Source of the DNA: an uncultured Erysipelotrichaceae bacterium
GTDB lineage: Bacteria; Bacillota_I; Bacilli_A; RF39; UBA660
Direction: 5' to 3'
Length of the DNA: 27,516 bases
Assembly: GCA_902795975.1 (NCBI GenBank)
Contig: CADBNE010000003.1
Span: 1-27,516 of the forward strand
A program made the translations under genes and the position numbers. Below are positions 1 through 6,565 of this stretch, piece after piece (the stretch's first letter is position 1; every line of letters starts with the position of its first letter). A model generated the notes under the pieces. The model did not search any database, was not told where the DNA came from, and worked only from the letters and a program-made list of their open reading frames with translations.

Positions 1-1
1 A

Positions 2-196
2 CAACTTGAAGCTAAAGCTCAAGGTGATGATGAAACTATGGATTTAGATGAAGATTATTTAAGTGCTATGGAACAAGGTATGCCACCAATATCAGGATTA
101 GGTGTTGGTATTGATAGATTAATTATGTTAGCATACGATACACCATCACTTAGAGATGTAATTTTATTCCCAACTATGAAACCAGAAGATAAATAA
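2..196 (+). CDS. lysS: Lysine--tRNA ligase, class II, C-terminal end (partial)
   Basis: The 5' part lies outside the window; 64 codons and a TAA stop remain. The segment contains [12 protein letters not shown], the class II aminoacyl-tRNA synthetase motif 3 in the LysS form, followed by the characteristic C-terminus [11 protein letters not shown]. The enzyme charges tRNA-Lys with lysine in the cytoplasm using ATP. A histidine phosphatase gene starts 2 nt downstream, so lysS is probably the upstream gene of the operon that ends with ackA. Identification rests on the C-terminal signature only, but this signature is very specific. Confidence 0.93.
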   Translation, partial: QLEAKAQGDDETMDLDEDYLSAMEQGMPPISGLGVGIDRLIMLAYDTPSLRDVILFPTMKPEDK

Positions 197-197
197 T

Positions 198-731
198 ATG
201 ATATTATATGTAGTAAGACATGGTCAAACAGAGTGGAATTTAGAACATAGATGTCAAGGTATTTCAGATATTCCACTTACTGAAAAGGGAATAAAAGAGG
301 CAAAAGAATTACAAGAATTAGTTAAATCATTAGATATAGATGTAGTTATTTCTTCACCATTATCACGTGCTAGAGAAACAGCTAAAATATTAGTAGATGG
401 TAAATTACCTATTAATATAGATGATAGAATTAAAGAACGTGATTGGGGTATGAATGAAGGTGCTAAAATAGATGAAGTAGACCAAATAGATTGTTGGGAT
501 GTTATTCTTAATACTAATGTTCAAAATATAGAAAGAATACAAGACTTTATGAAAAGAGTATCTGAATTTATTGAAGATATTAAAGTGAGATATCCTGATA
601 AAAATGTATTAGTAGTAGCACATAGTGCTGTATTAAGAGTAATACATTATCTATTAGGTACTATACCTGAAGATGGAGATTTAACTAAAATAGATATACC
701 AAATTTAAGAATTATTGAATATGAGGTTTAG
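198..731 (+). CDS. Histidine phosphatase family protein (phosphoglycerate mutase-like)
   Basis: A 177-residue cytoplasmic protein with no signal or membrane segment. It starts with the RHG phosphohistidine motif (VVRHGQTEWN, catalytic His8), has the second Arg in SSPLSRARET near residue 58, an acidic proton donor in KERDWGMNEG near 80-87, and the second catalytic His in VVAHSAVLR (His142). All catalytic positions of the histidine phosphatase superfamily are present. The size fits the GpmB/CobC/PhoE branch, whose substrates (phosphosugars, alpha-ribazole phosphate, nucleotides) cannot be told apart from sequence alone. The start codon lies 1 nt after the lysS stop and has only a weak purine-rich ribosome binding site inside lysS, so translation is probably coupled. 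Confidence 0.88.
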   Translation: MILYVVRHGQTEWNLEHRCQGISDIPLTEKGIKEAKELQELVKSLDIDVVISSPLSRARETAKILVDGKLPINIDDRIKERDWGMNEGAKIDEVDQIDCWDVILNTNVQNIERIQDFMKRVSEFIEDIKVRYPDKNVLVVAHSAVLRVIHYLLGTIPEDGDLTKIDIPNLRIIEYEV

Positions 732-1232
732 ATGAAAAAAATAATTATAATTGTTTTAGTTTCAATAATAATTTTGTTTTTAGGATTTAATATATATAAA
801 GCTGTTAAAGATTTAGATAAAAAAATAATACCTAAAAATATGAAAATAAATGATAAAATAGATTATAATGAAGATGGGATAATACTTGAGTATTATATTA
901 AACCCAATGAAGGTACAATACAAGACTTTGAAGATTATAGATATATTACTTTATATGCTGATAAAAGATTAGTATGGGGTAAGAAAATATCTGGAGAACA
1001 AGGTAGTAAGACATTATCTAAAAAAGAATTTAATAGTATTATTTCTATAGCATTTACTAAGAAGTTTAAATCTATTAGACAAGATATAAGTGATAATACT
1101 GTTTTAGATGGTTCTTCAAGTTATATTATTTTATACTATAATGATGGAACATCATTTAAAGTTGGAGGTTTAAATCCAAATGAAGAACAATTTAATAAAT
1201 TAGTACAAAAATTAAATAGTTTAACAAAATAG
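732..1232 (+). CDS. Small single-pass exported/membrane protein of unknown function
   Basis: A 166-residue protein with an N-terminal hydrophobic helix (residues about 4-22, after KK) and a soluble region predicted outside the cell. There is no lipobox Cys, so it is a signal anchor or uncleaved signal peptide. The soluble part alternates short beta-like stretches (YRYITLYAD, SSYIILYYNDGT) and ends in an amphipathic helix (EEQFNKLVQKLNSL). The style resembles the membrane protein at 19135, although I cannot show homology. It begins immediately after the previous stop, with GAGGTTT as the ribosome binding site inside that gene, so it is translationally coupled to the phosphatase. I do not recognise a family. 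Confidence 0.75.
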   Translation: MKKIIIIVLVSIIILFLGFNIYKAVKDLDKKIIPKNMKINDKIDYNEDGIILEYYIKPNEGTIQDFEDYRYITLYADKRLVWGKKISGEQGSKTLSKKEFNSIISIAFTKKFKSIRQDISDNTVLDGSSSYIILYYNDGTSFKVGGLNPNEEQFNKLVQKLNSLTK

Positions 1233-1246
1233 AAAGAGGGAACATT

Positions 1247-2425
1247 ATGAAAATATTATCAATTAATGCTGGTAGTTCTTCTATGAAATTTACTGCATAT
1301 GAGATGCCAGAAGAAAAAGAATTAATATCAGGTTATATTGAAAGAATAGGAATTATAGGAAGTTTTTATACATTAAAGATTAATGGTGAAAAAATTGAAA
1401 AAACTACAGAAGTAAAAAATCATAAACAAGCTTTTGAAATAATTGTAGAAGAATTAAAAAACTATAATATTGTAAAAAAACTAGAAGATATTAAAGGATT
1501 AGGACATCGTATTGTACAAGGTGGTGCATACTTTGATAAATCAGTTGAAGTAGATAATGATGTATTAGATAAAATAGAGGAATTAGCACCTTTAGCACCT
1601 CTACATAATCCAGCAGCACTTGTAGGTATTAGAGCTGCATTAGAAGTTTTCCCTAATGCTAAACAAGTAGTTGTATTTGATACAGCATTCCATCAAACAA
1701 TGGATGAAAGTAAATATTTATATGCATTACCATATGATTGGAATGAAAAATATAATGTAAGAAAATTTGGTGCTCATGGTACATCTCATAAATATGTTGC
1801 AAATCGTGCCAATGAAATATTAGGTAAGGAAGATACTAGATTAATTACATGTCATTTAGGAAGTGGAGCTAGTATATCTGCTGTAGTAAATGGTAAATGT
1901 GTTAATACATCTATGGGTTTAACTCCTAATGCTGGACTTATAATGGGAACTCGTTGTGGAGATATAGATGCTACTATAATACCTTATATGATTAGAAAAG
2001 GTATGGAGGTAGATGAAATAGATAAAGTAATGAATAAAGAAAGTGGTCTTTTAGGAATAAGTGGACAATTTAGTGATGCAAGAGATATAGTTGATGCTTG
2101 TAAAGAAGGAGATAAACGTGCTATATTAGCTCGTGATATGTTCGTTGATAGAGTTGTTGATTATATAGCTAAATACTACTTTGAAATGAAAGGTGTAGAT
2201 GCTATTATATTTACTGCAGGTATGGGAGAAAAATCTATTCCAGTAAGAGCAGAAATAATGAAACGTTTAGATGTAATTGGTATACATTTAAATGAAAAAG
2301 CTAATGAGGAAACTTATGGTGTAGAAGGATTAATATCTACAAAAGATTCTAAAATACCATGTTATGTAATCCCAACTAACGAAGAAGTAATGATAGCAAG
2401 AGATACATACGATTTATCAAAATAA
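1247..2425 (+). CDS. ackA: Acetate kinase
   Basis: A 392-residue protein of normal family length. It catalyses the reversible transfer of phosphate between acetyl phosphate and ADP, giving acetate and ATP, the ATP-yielding last step of mixed-acid fermentation. Family marks include the N-terminal phosphate-binding INAGSSSMKF, GHRIVQGG, HNPAALVGI, the catalytic Asp region VVFDTAFHQTM, FGAHGTSHKYV, HLGSGAS, the MGLTPNAG loop and FTAGMGEKS near the C-terminus. The ribosome binding site AAAGAGGGAA stands just before the ATG. No promoter is evident in the 14-nt gap to the previous gene, so it is probably expressed from the lysS operon. An intrinsic terminator overlaps the stop codon. Presence of ackA implies acetate production; no pta is seen in this window. 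Confidence 0.97.
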   Translation: MKILSINAGSSSMKFTAYEMPEEKELISGYIERIGIIGSFYTLKINGEKIEKTTEVKNHKQAFEIIVEELKNYNIVKKLEDIKGLGHRIVQGGAYFDKSVEVDNDVLDKIEELAPLAPLHNPAALVGIRAALEVFPNAKQVVVFDTAFHQTMDESKYLYALPYDWNEKYNVRKFGAHGTSHKYVANRANEILGKEDTRLITCHLGSGASISAVVNGKCVNTSMGLTPNAGLIMGTRCGDIDATIIPYMIRKGMEVDEIDKVMNKESGLLGISGQFSDARDIVDACKEGDKRAILARDMFVDRVVDYIAKYYFEMKGVDAIIFTAGMGEKSIPVRAEIMKRLDVIGIHLNEKANEETYGVEGLISTKDSKIPCYVIPTNEEVMIARDTYDLSK

Positions 2426-2444
2426 GAGCTTTAGCTCTTTTTTT
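2424..2444 (+). terminator. Intrinsic terminator after ackA
   Basis: AAGAGC (2424-2429) pairs with GCTCTT (2434-2439) across the loop TTTA, followed by T residues to 2444. The last two bases of the ackA TAA stop form part of the stem. Confidence 0.85.
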
Positions 2445-2446
2445 AT

Positions 2447-2454
2447 GCTATAAT
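2447..2454 (+). promoter_or_regulatory. Extended -10 promoter for the EEP/nrnA unit
   Basis: TGCTATAAT at 2447-2455 region (TATAAT 2449-2454) begins 3 nt after the ackA terminator and ends 17 nt before the next ATG. No good -35 is visible; the TG extension would compensate. Confidence 0.7.
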
Positions 2455-2471
2455 ATTTAAGAAGGTGTAGT

Positions 2472-3254
2472 ATGAAATTAAAGATTGGAACAATTAACTG
2501 TCAAAATAATGAAGAAAATAGAAATAGTAAAAGTAATAATTCATATCTTTTAGCAGAACATATTATAAATAATAATTATGATATAGTAGGTACTCAAGAA
2601 TTAACTATGAATTTTACAAATAGATTATTTAGAAATTTAAAATCAATTAATAATTATAATATATATGGTGGATATCAATATGGTAGAGGAATATTAGGTA
2701 CTAAATTTCCAATTATAAGAACATTTAATCAAGCCAATAAAATATTAACTAGATATCCTAGTATTAAAACAAGTACAAGGTCACTTCCTTGGATACCAAG
2801 AAAATTTGATGATTTTAAGAAAGCATGGAAGAAGAAATGTATTACTAGAAGAATATTTACTTCTGTTAAATTAAATATAGAAAATGAAAATATATATGTT
2901 ATTAATACTCATTTAGATTATTATATTTATGATGTTCAAAAGAGACAATTAGAATATTTATTAAATATAATTAAACATTATTTAAAAGATGGTAAAGTAA
3001 TTTTAATGGGAGATTTTAATTTAACTATTGAAGAAGATTTATTTAAAGATTTTATTAAAGATTTATCTAATATAGGTATTAAAAGAGTACCTGTGGATAA
3101 TAAGACAAATGCATCTAAATATAGACAAACTAGCGCTATAGACCATATATTTGTATCAGATTGTTTTAATATTATAGATTATGGAGTATATGATATAGAT
3201 GATATTACTGACCATAAAGCAGTATATGCTAATATAGAAAGTGGAATTAATTAA
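2472..3254 (+). CDS. Endonuclease/exonuclease/phosphatase (EEP) family protein
   Basis: A 260-residue cytoplasmic protein with the full EEP (DNase I-like) catalytic set: metal-binding Glu43 in GTQEL, His147 in INTHLDYY, Asp181/Asn183 in LMGDFNL, Asp224/His225 in IDHIFVS and the terminal Asp247-His248 pair in TDHKAV. Members hydrolyse phosphodiester or phosphomonoester bonds in nucleic acids, lipids or small molecules; the substrate cannot be deduced. No signal peptide is present. The ribosome binding site is AGAAGGTG. The short basic middle segment (residues 105-126, RKFDDFKKAWKKK) might contact a polyanion, which is inference. It is followed 39 nt later by an NrnA-like enzyme with its own weak promoter. 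Confidence 0.87.
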   Translation: MKLKIGTINCQNNEENRNSKSNNSYLLAEHIINNNYDIVGTQELTMNFTNRLFRNLKSINNYNIYGGYQYGRGILGTKFPIIRTFNQANKILTRYPSIKTSTRSLPWIPRKFDDFKKAWKKKCITRRIFTSVKLNIENENIYVINTHLDYYIYDVQKRQLEYLLNIIKHYLKDGKVILMGDFNLTIEEDLFKDFIKDLSNIGIKRVPVDNKTNASKYRQTSAIDHIFVSDCFNIIDYGVYDIDDITDHKAVYANIESGIN

Positions 3255-3261
3255 TAATATA

Positions 3262-3270
3262 TGATAAAAT
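3262..3270 (+). promoter_or_regulatory. Probable extended -10 element before nrnA
   Basis: TGATAAAAT (hexamer TAAAAT 3265-3270) lies 23 nt before the ATG at 3294, the same position as the TGnTATAAT boxes of other units here. One mismatch to TATAAT and no clear -35. Confidence 0.5.
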
Positions 3271-3293
3271 TAATATGTAGAAAGGGTGATATA

Positions 3294-4259
3294 ATGCGTA
3301 TATATCGCCAAATATATAAAAAAATAAAAAAGGCAAAAAATATAGTAATTGTACATCACATCGGACCAGATCCTGATGCATTAGGATCTACATTTGGACT
3401 TAAAGATATAATACTTAATACATTCCCTAAAAAAAATGTATATGTAGTAGGTAGTAGTGCTACTAAATTTAGATATTTAGGATTACCTGATAAATTTGAA
3501 GATTATATGTATGAAGATTCTTTATTGATAGCATGTGATACTCCTGATTTAAAAAGAGTTGATGGAGTAATACCATCTAAATTTAAAGATAGTATTAAAA
3601 TAGACCATCATCCATTTATAGAGAAGTATTGTGACTTAGAATGGATAGATTCTACTGCTTCATCAGCATCACAAATGGTAATAGAATTAACATATAATAC
3701 AAGATTAAAAATGTGTAAAAGTGCTGCTGAAAAACTATATGTTGGATTAGTATCTGATACTGAAAGATTTTTACATAGTTATACTACTACTAAAACATTT
3801 GATTTAGTATCTAAATTAATTAAAGATACTAATTTAGATTTTACTAGTTTATATCCACCATTATATTTAAGACCAATAAAAGATATGAAGTTTCAGGGTT
3901 ATATAATGAATAATTTAACTATTACTGAAAATGGATTAGGGTATATAAAAATAACTGATGATATATTACAAGAATATGATGTAGATGCACCTACATCAGG
4001 TAATTTAATAAATAATTTTAGTTATATAAATGAAATGATAGCATGGGCATTTTTTACTGAAGATAAAAATAATGGATTTATAAGAGGTAATATACGTTCT
4101 AGAGGTCCTGTTATAAATGAGGTATTAGCACCATTTAATGGTGGGGGACATGCCTTAGCTGCTGGAGTTAAACCTGCTAATTTTGAGGTAGCAGATGAAA
4201 TAATAGCTGAATTAGATAGAGTGTGTAAAGAGTATAATGAAAAAAATAAACTTGGTTAA
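3294..4259 (+). CDS. nrnA: DHH/DHHA1 phosphoesterase, NrnA-like (nanoRNase / pAp phosphatase)
   Basis: A 321-residue cytoplasmic enzyme with DHH-domain motifs IVHHIGPDPDALGS (His21/22, Asp26, Asp28), Asp82 in ACDTPDL and the naming DHH motif at 104-106, then a DHHA1 domain with the glycine-rich FNGGGHALAAG near residue 290. NrnA family members degrade 2-5 nt RNA fragments from the 3' end and dephosphorylate 3'-phosphoadenosine 5'-phosphate; some homologues cleave cyclic dinucleotides or linear pApA, which cannot be excluded. I chose the ATG at 3294 over an in-frame ATG at 3261 because AAAGGGTGAT sits correctly before 3294 and the earlier ATG lies inside the probable -10 element. The stop codon is inside a shared bidirectional terminator. 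Confidence 0.9.
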   Translation: MRIYRQIYKKIKKAKNIVIVHHIGPDPDALGSTFGLKDIILNTFPKKNVYVVGSSATKFRYLGLPDKFEDYMYEDSLLIACDTPDLKRVDGVIPSKFKDSIKIDHHPFIEKYCDLEWIDSTASSASQMVIELTYNTRLKMCKSAAEKLYVGLVSDTERFLHSYTTTKTFDLVSKLIKDTNLDFTSLYPPLYLRPIKDMKFQGYIMNNLTITENGLGYIKITDDILQEYDVDAPTSGNLINNFSYINEMIAWAFFTEDKNNGFIRGNIRSRGPVINEVLAPFNGGGHALAAGVKPANFEVADEIIAELDRVCKEYNEKNKLG

Positions 4260-4275
4260 AAACCAAGTTTATTTT
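4243..4275. terminator. Bidirectional intrinsic terminator between convergent genes
   Basis: AAACTTGGTT (4248-4257) pairs with AACCAAGTTT (4261-4270) with extra A-T pairs outside. A-run on the left and T-rich run on the right give U-tracts for both strands. The stop codons of nrnA (4257-4259) and the minus-strand gene (4269-4271) are both inside the hairpin. Confidence 0.9.
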
Positions 4276-5270
4276 AATATCCAAGCATTTGGTAAATATC
4301 TTTCTCCAGTATATCCATAACCTCTAGGGTTATTTATTAATTCATTTTCAATAACTAAAGTAGAAGAACCACCACCATCTAAATTGGCAGCATTATATGC
4401 ACCATAATTTTGAAATAGGGTAATCATTTCATTCATTGATATACCATTACTTCCATCAGCACCTCTACCATCTATAACTAAGAATAATACTATACCATCT
4501 TTTCTTTGCGCTATTGCTGTTCTATTAGCAACACCATATCCACCATTACCACGTATTTGAGATGGAATACCATTAACTATAAGGAATGGACCAAATGTCA
4601 TAGCATCTTTCATTCCATTTTTTATTGCTACTTCAGCACTATCAGTAGTAAGCATTAATACATTTTTATCTGTAAAACCTATTAATCCACCACCATGTCT
4701 ATTTCTACTTCCTATAGATTTTATTTTTCCATTTTCTATAACAGTACCTGTAGGGATTAGTGCACCATTTCTTCTAGAAAAGCCACTAGCATTAATAGCA
4801 ACAATAGCTTGTTCTTTTTGAGCTAAATCTAACATTTGTGAACCACCATAATTTATACTAGGTGAAGTAGCTAGTTTAATTCTAGATGCATCATATATTG
4901 CTACTAAATATCCACTATAACCATTTTGTTTTATTCTTATTAATTTATATACATCTTCAGGATTTCTATCTAATATTTGTTTTTCATATTCAGATGAATA
5001 TTCAGTTATTTCTTGTTGTTCAAAATTAATAGCATCAGAATCTGTATTTTCTTCTACTTCAATTACAACATTAGCAGATAATATATCTTTTATAGTATTT
5101 TCTGAATATAATACTTTAGCCAACCACTTATGGTGACCACTATCCATAGCGTTAGTAATCCACCATTTTTTAAATTTATCAGATGGTCCATAAGTTATAA
5201 CTAAAAATGTAATTATTAATAAATTTGATATACAACATAATATTGTCAATTTATTAATTTTTTTCTTCAT
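4269..5270 (-). CDS. Phosphodiester glycosidase family protein (NAGPA-like), membrane-anchored
   Basis: A 333-residue protein with an N-terminal transmembrane helix (about residues 9-27) and an extracytoplasmic NAGPA-type domain (about 105-333). The signatures are AINASGF (158-164), TFGPFLIVNG (225-234), NRTAIA (249-254), IDGRGADGSNGISMNE (266-281) and LDGGGSST (298-305). The human relative removes GlcNAc from a GlcNAc-phospho-mannose diester; bacterial members are implicated in exopolysaccharide or wall glycan processing, exact substrate unknown. Its start overlaps the upstream gene by 17 nt, with a good GGAGG inside that gene, so the two are co-transcribed and coupled. Divergent to the CotH/VTC/DUF4956 operon through a shared palindromic promoter, which suggests work on the same surface polymer (inference). 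Confidence 0.88.
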   Translation of the reverse strand: MKKKINKLTILCCISNLLIITFLVITYGPSDKFKKWWITNAMDSGHHKWLAKVLYSENTIKDILSANVVIEVEENTDSDAINFEQQEITEYSSEYEKQILDRNPEDVYKLIRIKQNGYSGYLVAIYDASRIKLATSPSINYGGSQMLDLAQKEQAIVAINASGFSRRNGALIPTGTVIENGKIKSIGSRNRHGGGLIGFTDKNVLMLTTDSAEVAIKNGMKDAMTFGPFLIVNGIPSQIRGNGGYGVANRTAIAQRKDGIVLFLVIDGRGADGSNGISMNEMITLFQNYGAYNAANLDGGGSSTLVIENELINNPRGYGYTGERYLPNAWILK

Positions 5271-6456
5271 TAATTATTCCTCCTAAAATATATGGATCAC
5301 TATATGTTCCTTTTCCTTCTTTTATCTCTATATTATTTTTCATATATATCACTGGTCTCATATATGTTTTATTTGTTATAAGCATTTCATTTATTTTATT
5401 GTTCTCTAATGAATATGCATTAATATTATTAGAGCCATCAATAGTTAATAAAAATGTATTTACTGAATCATATATATATGGATCATCAATATTAGGAAGT
5501 CCAACTTTCAAATCCATAAAATCAGCATATATAGTATTATAATCATTATTTAAAAATTTTCCAATATAAAATTTACCACTTGTTAAAAATTCTTTATTTT
5601 CTAGATTATTATAATAATAGTTATTTAAATATGATATAACAGTATTTTTTTGATAATTCTTTATATCATTACTATAAGAAGCAAAAGTGTGTTTTATTTT
5701 ATTTCCTTCTACATCTTTAATAGTATCTTCATTTAATAATTTAACTTTATCTTCTTCTATATCAATTATTCTCCATATTGTATTATTATATTTTATATAT
5801 TTACTTGTTTTGATATCTTTTATATATGATATTTCATCAGACTTATTAATTATAAATGGATTATCAATATTACCATTTCCATCTATTATTTTTGTATCTT
5901 TATCTAGTACTACTATAGGTCTTACTTTATGTTCTAATTCATCATTTTCTTTTATTTCTCCATTAGAATCTATATATTTATTATCTTTAATCCAAAAATC
6001 AGATTTATTGTTTATAAAACTATCTTTATTTCCAGATTCTTTATATGTTTCTTCATCTAATAGATTTAAGTTATCTATATTTACTAATTTAGAATATTTA
6101 TTGTTTATCCAAGTCTCAATAAAATTGTATGGAAGTATGGTAACATATTCATCTAGAATTAACATTGTAGTTTTATCTTGATTAATTTTAACAATTCTCC
6201 ATATCATATCATTATATTTTACATAATTGTTTTTAGTTGACTTTTTAAAATAATAAACATTATCTTTTATTTCAATTTGATTTAGTAATTTGAAATTTTT
6301 TTCTTCTTCTATAATTCTTTCTGAGAGAACATCAGAGTAATTTTTATCTTCATTATCTAATCCTTTAAAATGTAAAAATCTATATAGATATATTCCAAAT
6401 AATAGTATAAACAAAGATATACTTAATATATTAAAAAATTTATGTAATTTTTTCAT
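5254..6456 (-). CDS. Exported single-pass protein with duplicated DUF6273-like module
   Basis: A 400-residue protein with an N-terminal transmembrane helix (about 9-27) and two copies of one module. Copy 1 (about 65-204) opens with NYVKYNDMIWRIVKI and closes with VRPIVVLDKDTKIIDGNGN then PFII; copy 2 (about 212-392) opens with KYIKYNNTIWRIIDI and closes with MRPVIYMKNNIEIKEGKG then PYIL. The YxKYNxxIWRI opening and the RPVIxL...GxGxxxxPY closing are those of DUF6273-like extracellular modules common in gut Firmicutes. Function unknown; there is no catalytic motif that I recognise. The ribosome binding site is AGGTGATGA. First gene of the minus-strand unit, reading into the glycosidase gene. 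Confidence 0.8.
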   Translation of the reverse strand: MKKLHKFFNILSISLFILLFGIYLYRFLHFKGLDNEDKNYSDVLSERIIEEEKNFKLLNQIEIKDNVYYFKKSTKNNYVKYNDMIWRIVKINQDKTTMLILDEYVTILPYNFIETWINNKYSKLVNIDNLNLLDEETYKESGNKDSFINNKSDFWIKDNKYIDSNGEIKENDELEHKVRPIVVLDKDTKIIDGNGNIDNPFIINKSDEISYIKDIKTSKYIKYNNTIWRIIDIEEDKVKLLNEDTIKDVEGNKIKHTFASYSNDIKNYQKNTVISYLNNYYYNNLENKEFLTSGKFYIGKFLNNDYNTIYADFMDLKVGLPNIDDPYIYDSVNTFLLTIDGSNNINAYSLENNKINEMLITNKTYMRPVIYMKNNIEIKEGKGTYSDPYILGGIINEEKN

Positions 6457-6483
6457 TTCATCACCTTTATTATCATAATATTA

Positions 6484-6512
6484 ATTATAGCAAATATTAC
6501 ATAATTCAACAA
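6484..6512 (-). promoter_or_regulatory. Minus-strand arm of divergent promoter
   Basis: Read on the minus strand: -35 TTGTTG (6512-6507), a 17-nt spacer, then extended -10 TGCTATAAT (TATAAT 6489-6484). Serves the genes at 5254-6456 and 4269-5270. The -35 lies inside the palindrome. Confidence 0.72.
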
Positions 6513-6528
6513 TAATTATTGTTGAATT
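6503..6528. promoter_or_regulatory. Perfect 26-bp palindrome, candidate operator in divergent promoter
   Basis: AATTCAACAATAA (6503-6515) is exactly mirrored by TTATTGTTGAATT (6516-6528). It contains both TTGTTG -35 boxes, one per strand, with the dyad centre midway between them. It could bind a dimeric regulator controlling both units. Hairpin with a following T-run is also possible, but a terminator makes little sense between divergent starts. Confidence 0.75.
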
Positions 6529-6547
6529 TTTTATTATGTGTTATCAT
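6519..6547 (+). promoter_or_regulatory. Plus-strand arm of divergent promoter
   Basis: -35 TTGTTG (6519-6524), a 17-nt spacer, then extended -10 TGTTATCAT (TATCAT 6542-6547), 18 nt before the ATG of the CotH gene. Confidence 0.68.
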
Positions 6548-6565
6548 TAGTAAAGAGGTATAGAA

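Noticed and set aside
5687..6181. Plus-strand open frame of 164 codons, Leu/Ile/Ser-rich
   Set aside because: Antisense shadow of the DUF6273-like gene. No ribosome binding site, and its hydrophobic composition is simply the complement of Asp/Glu/Asn/Lys codons.
6503..6535. Palindrome followed by T-run as an intrinsic terminator
   Set aside because: It lies between two divergent genes with promoters on both sides, so no transcript arrives from upstream; the placement of -35 boxes explains it better.
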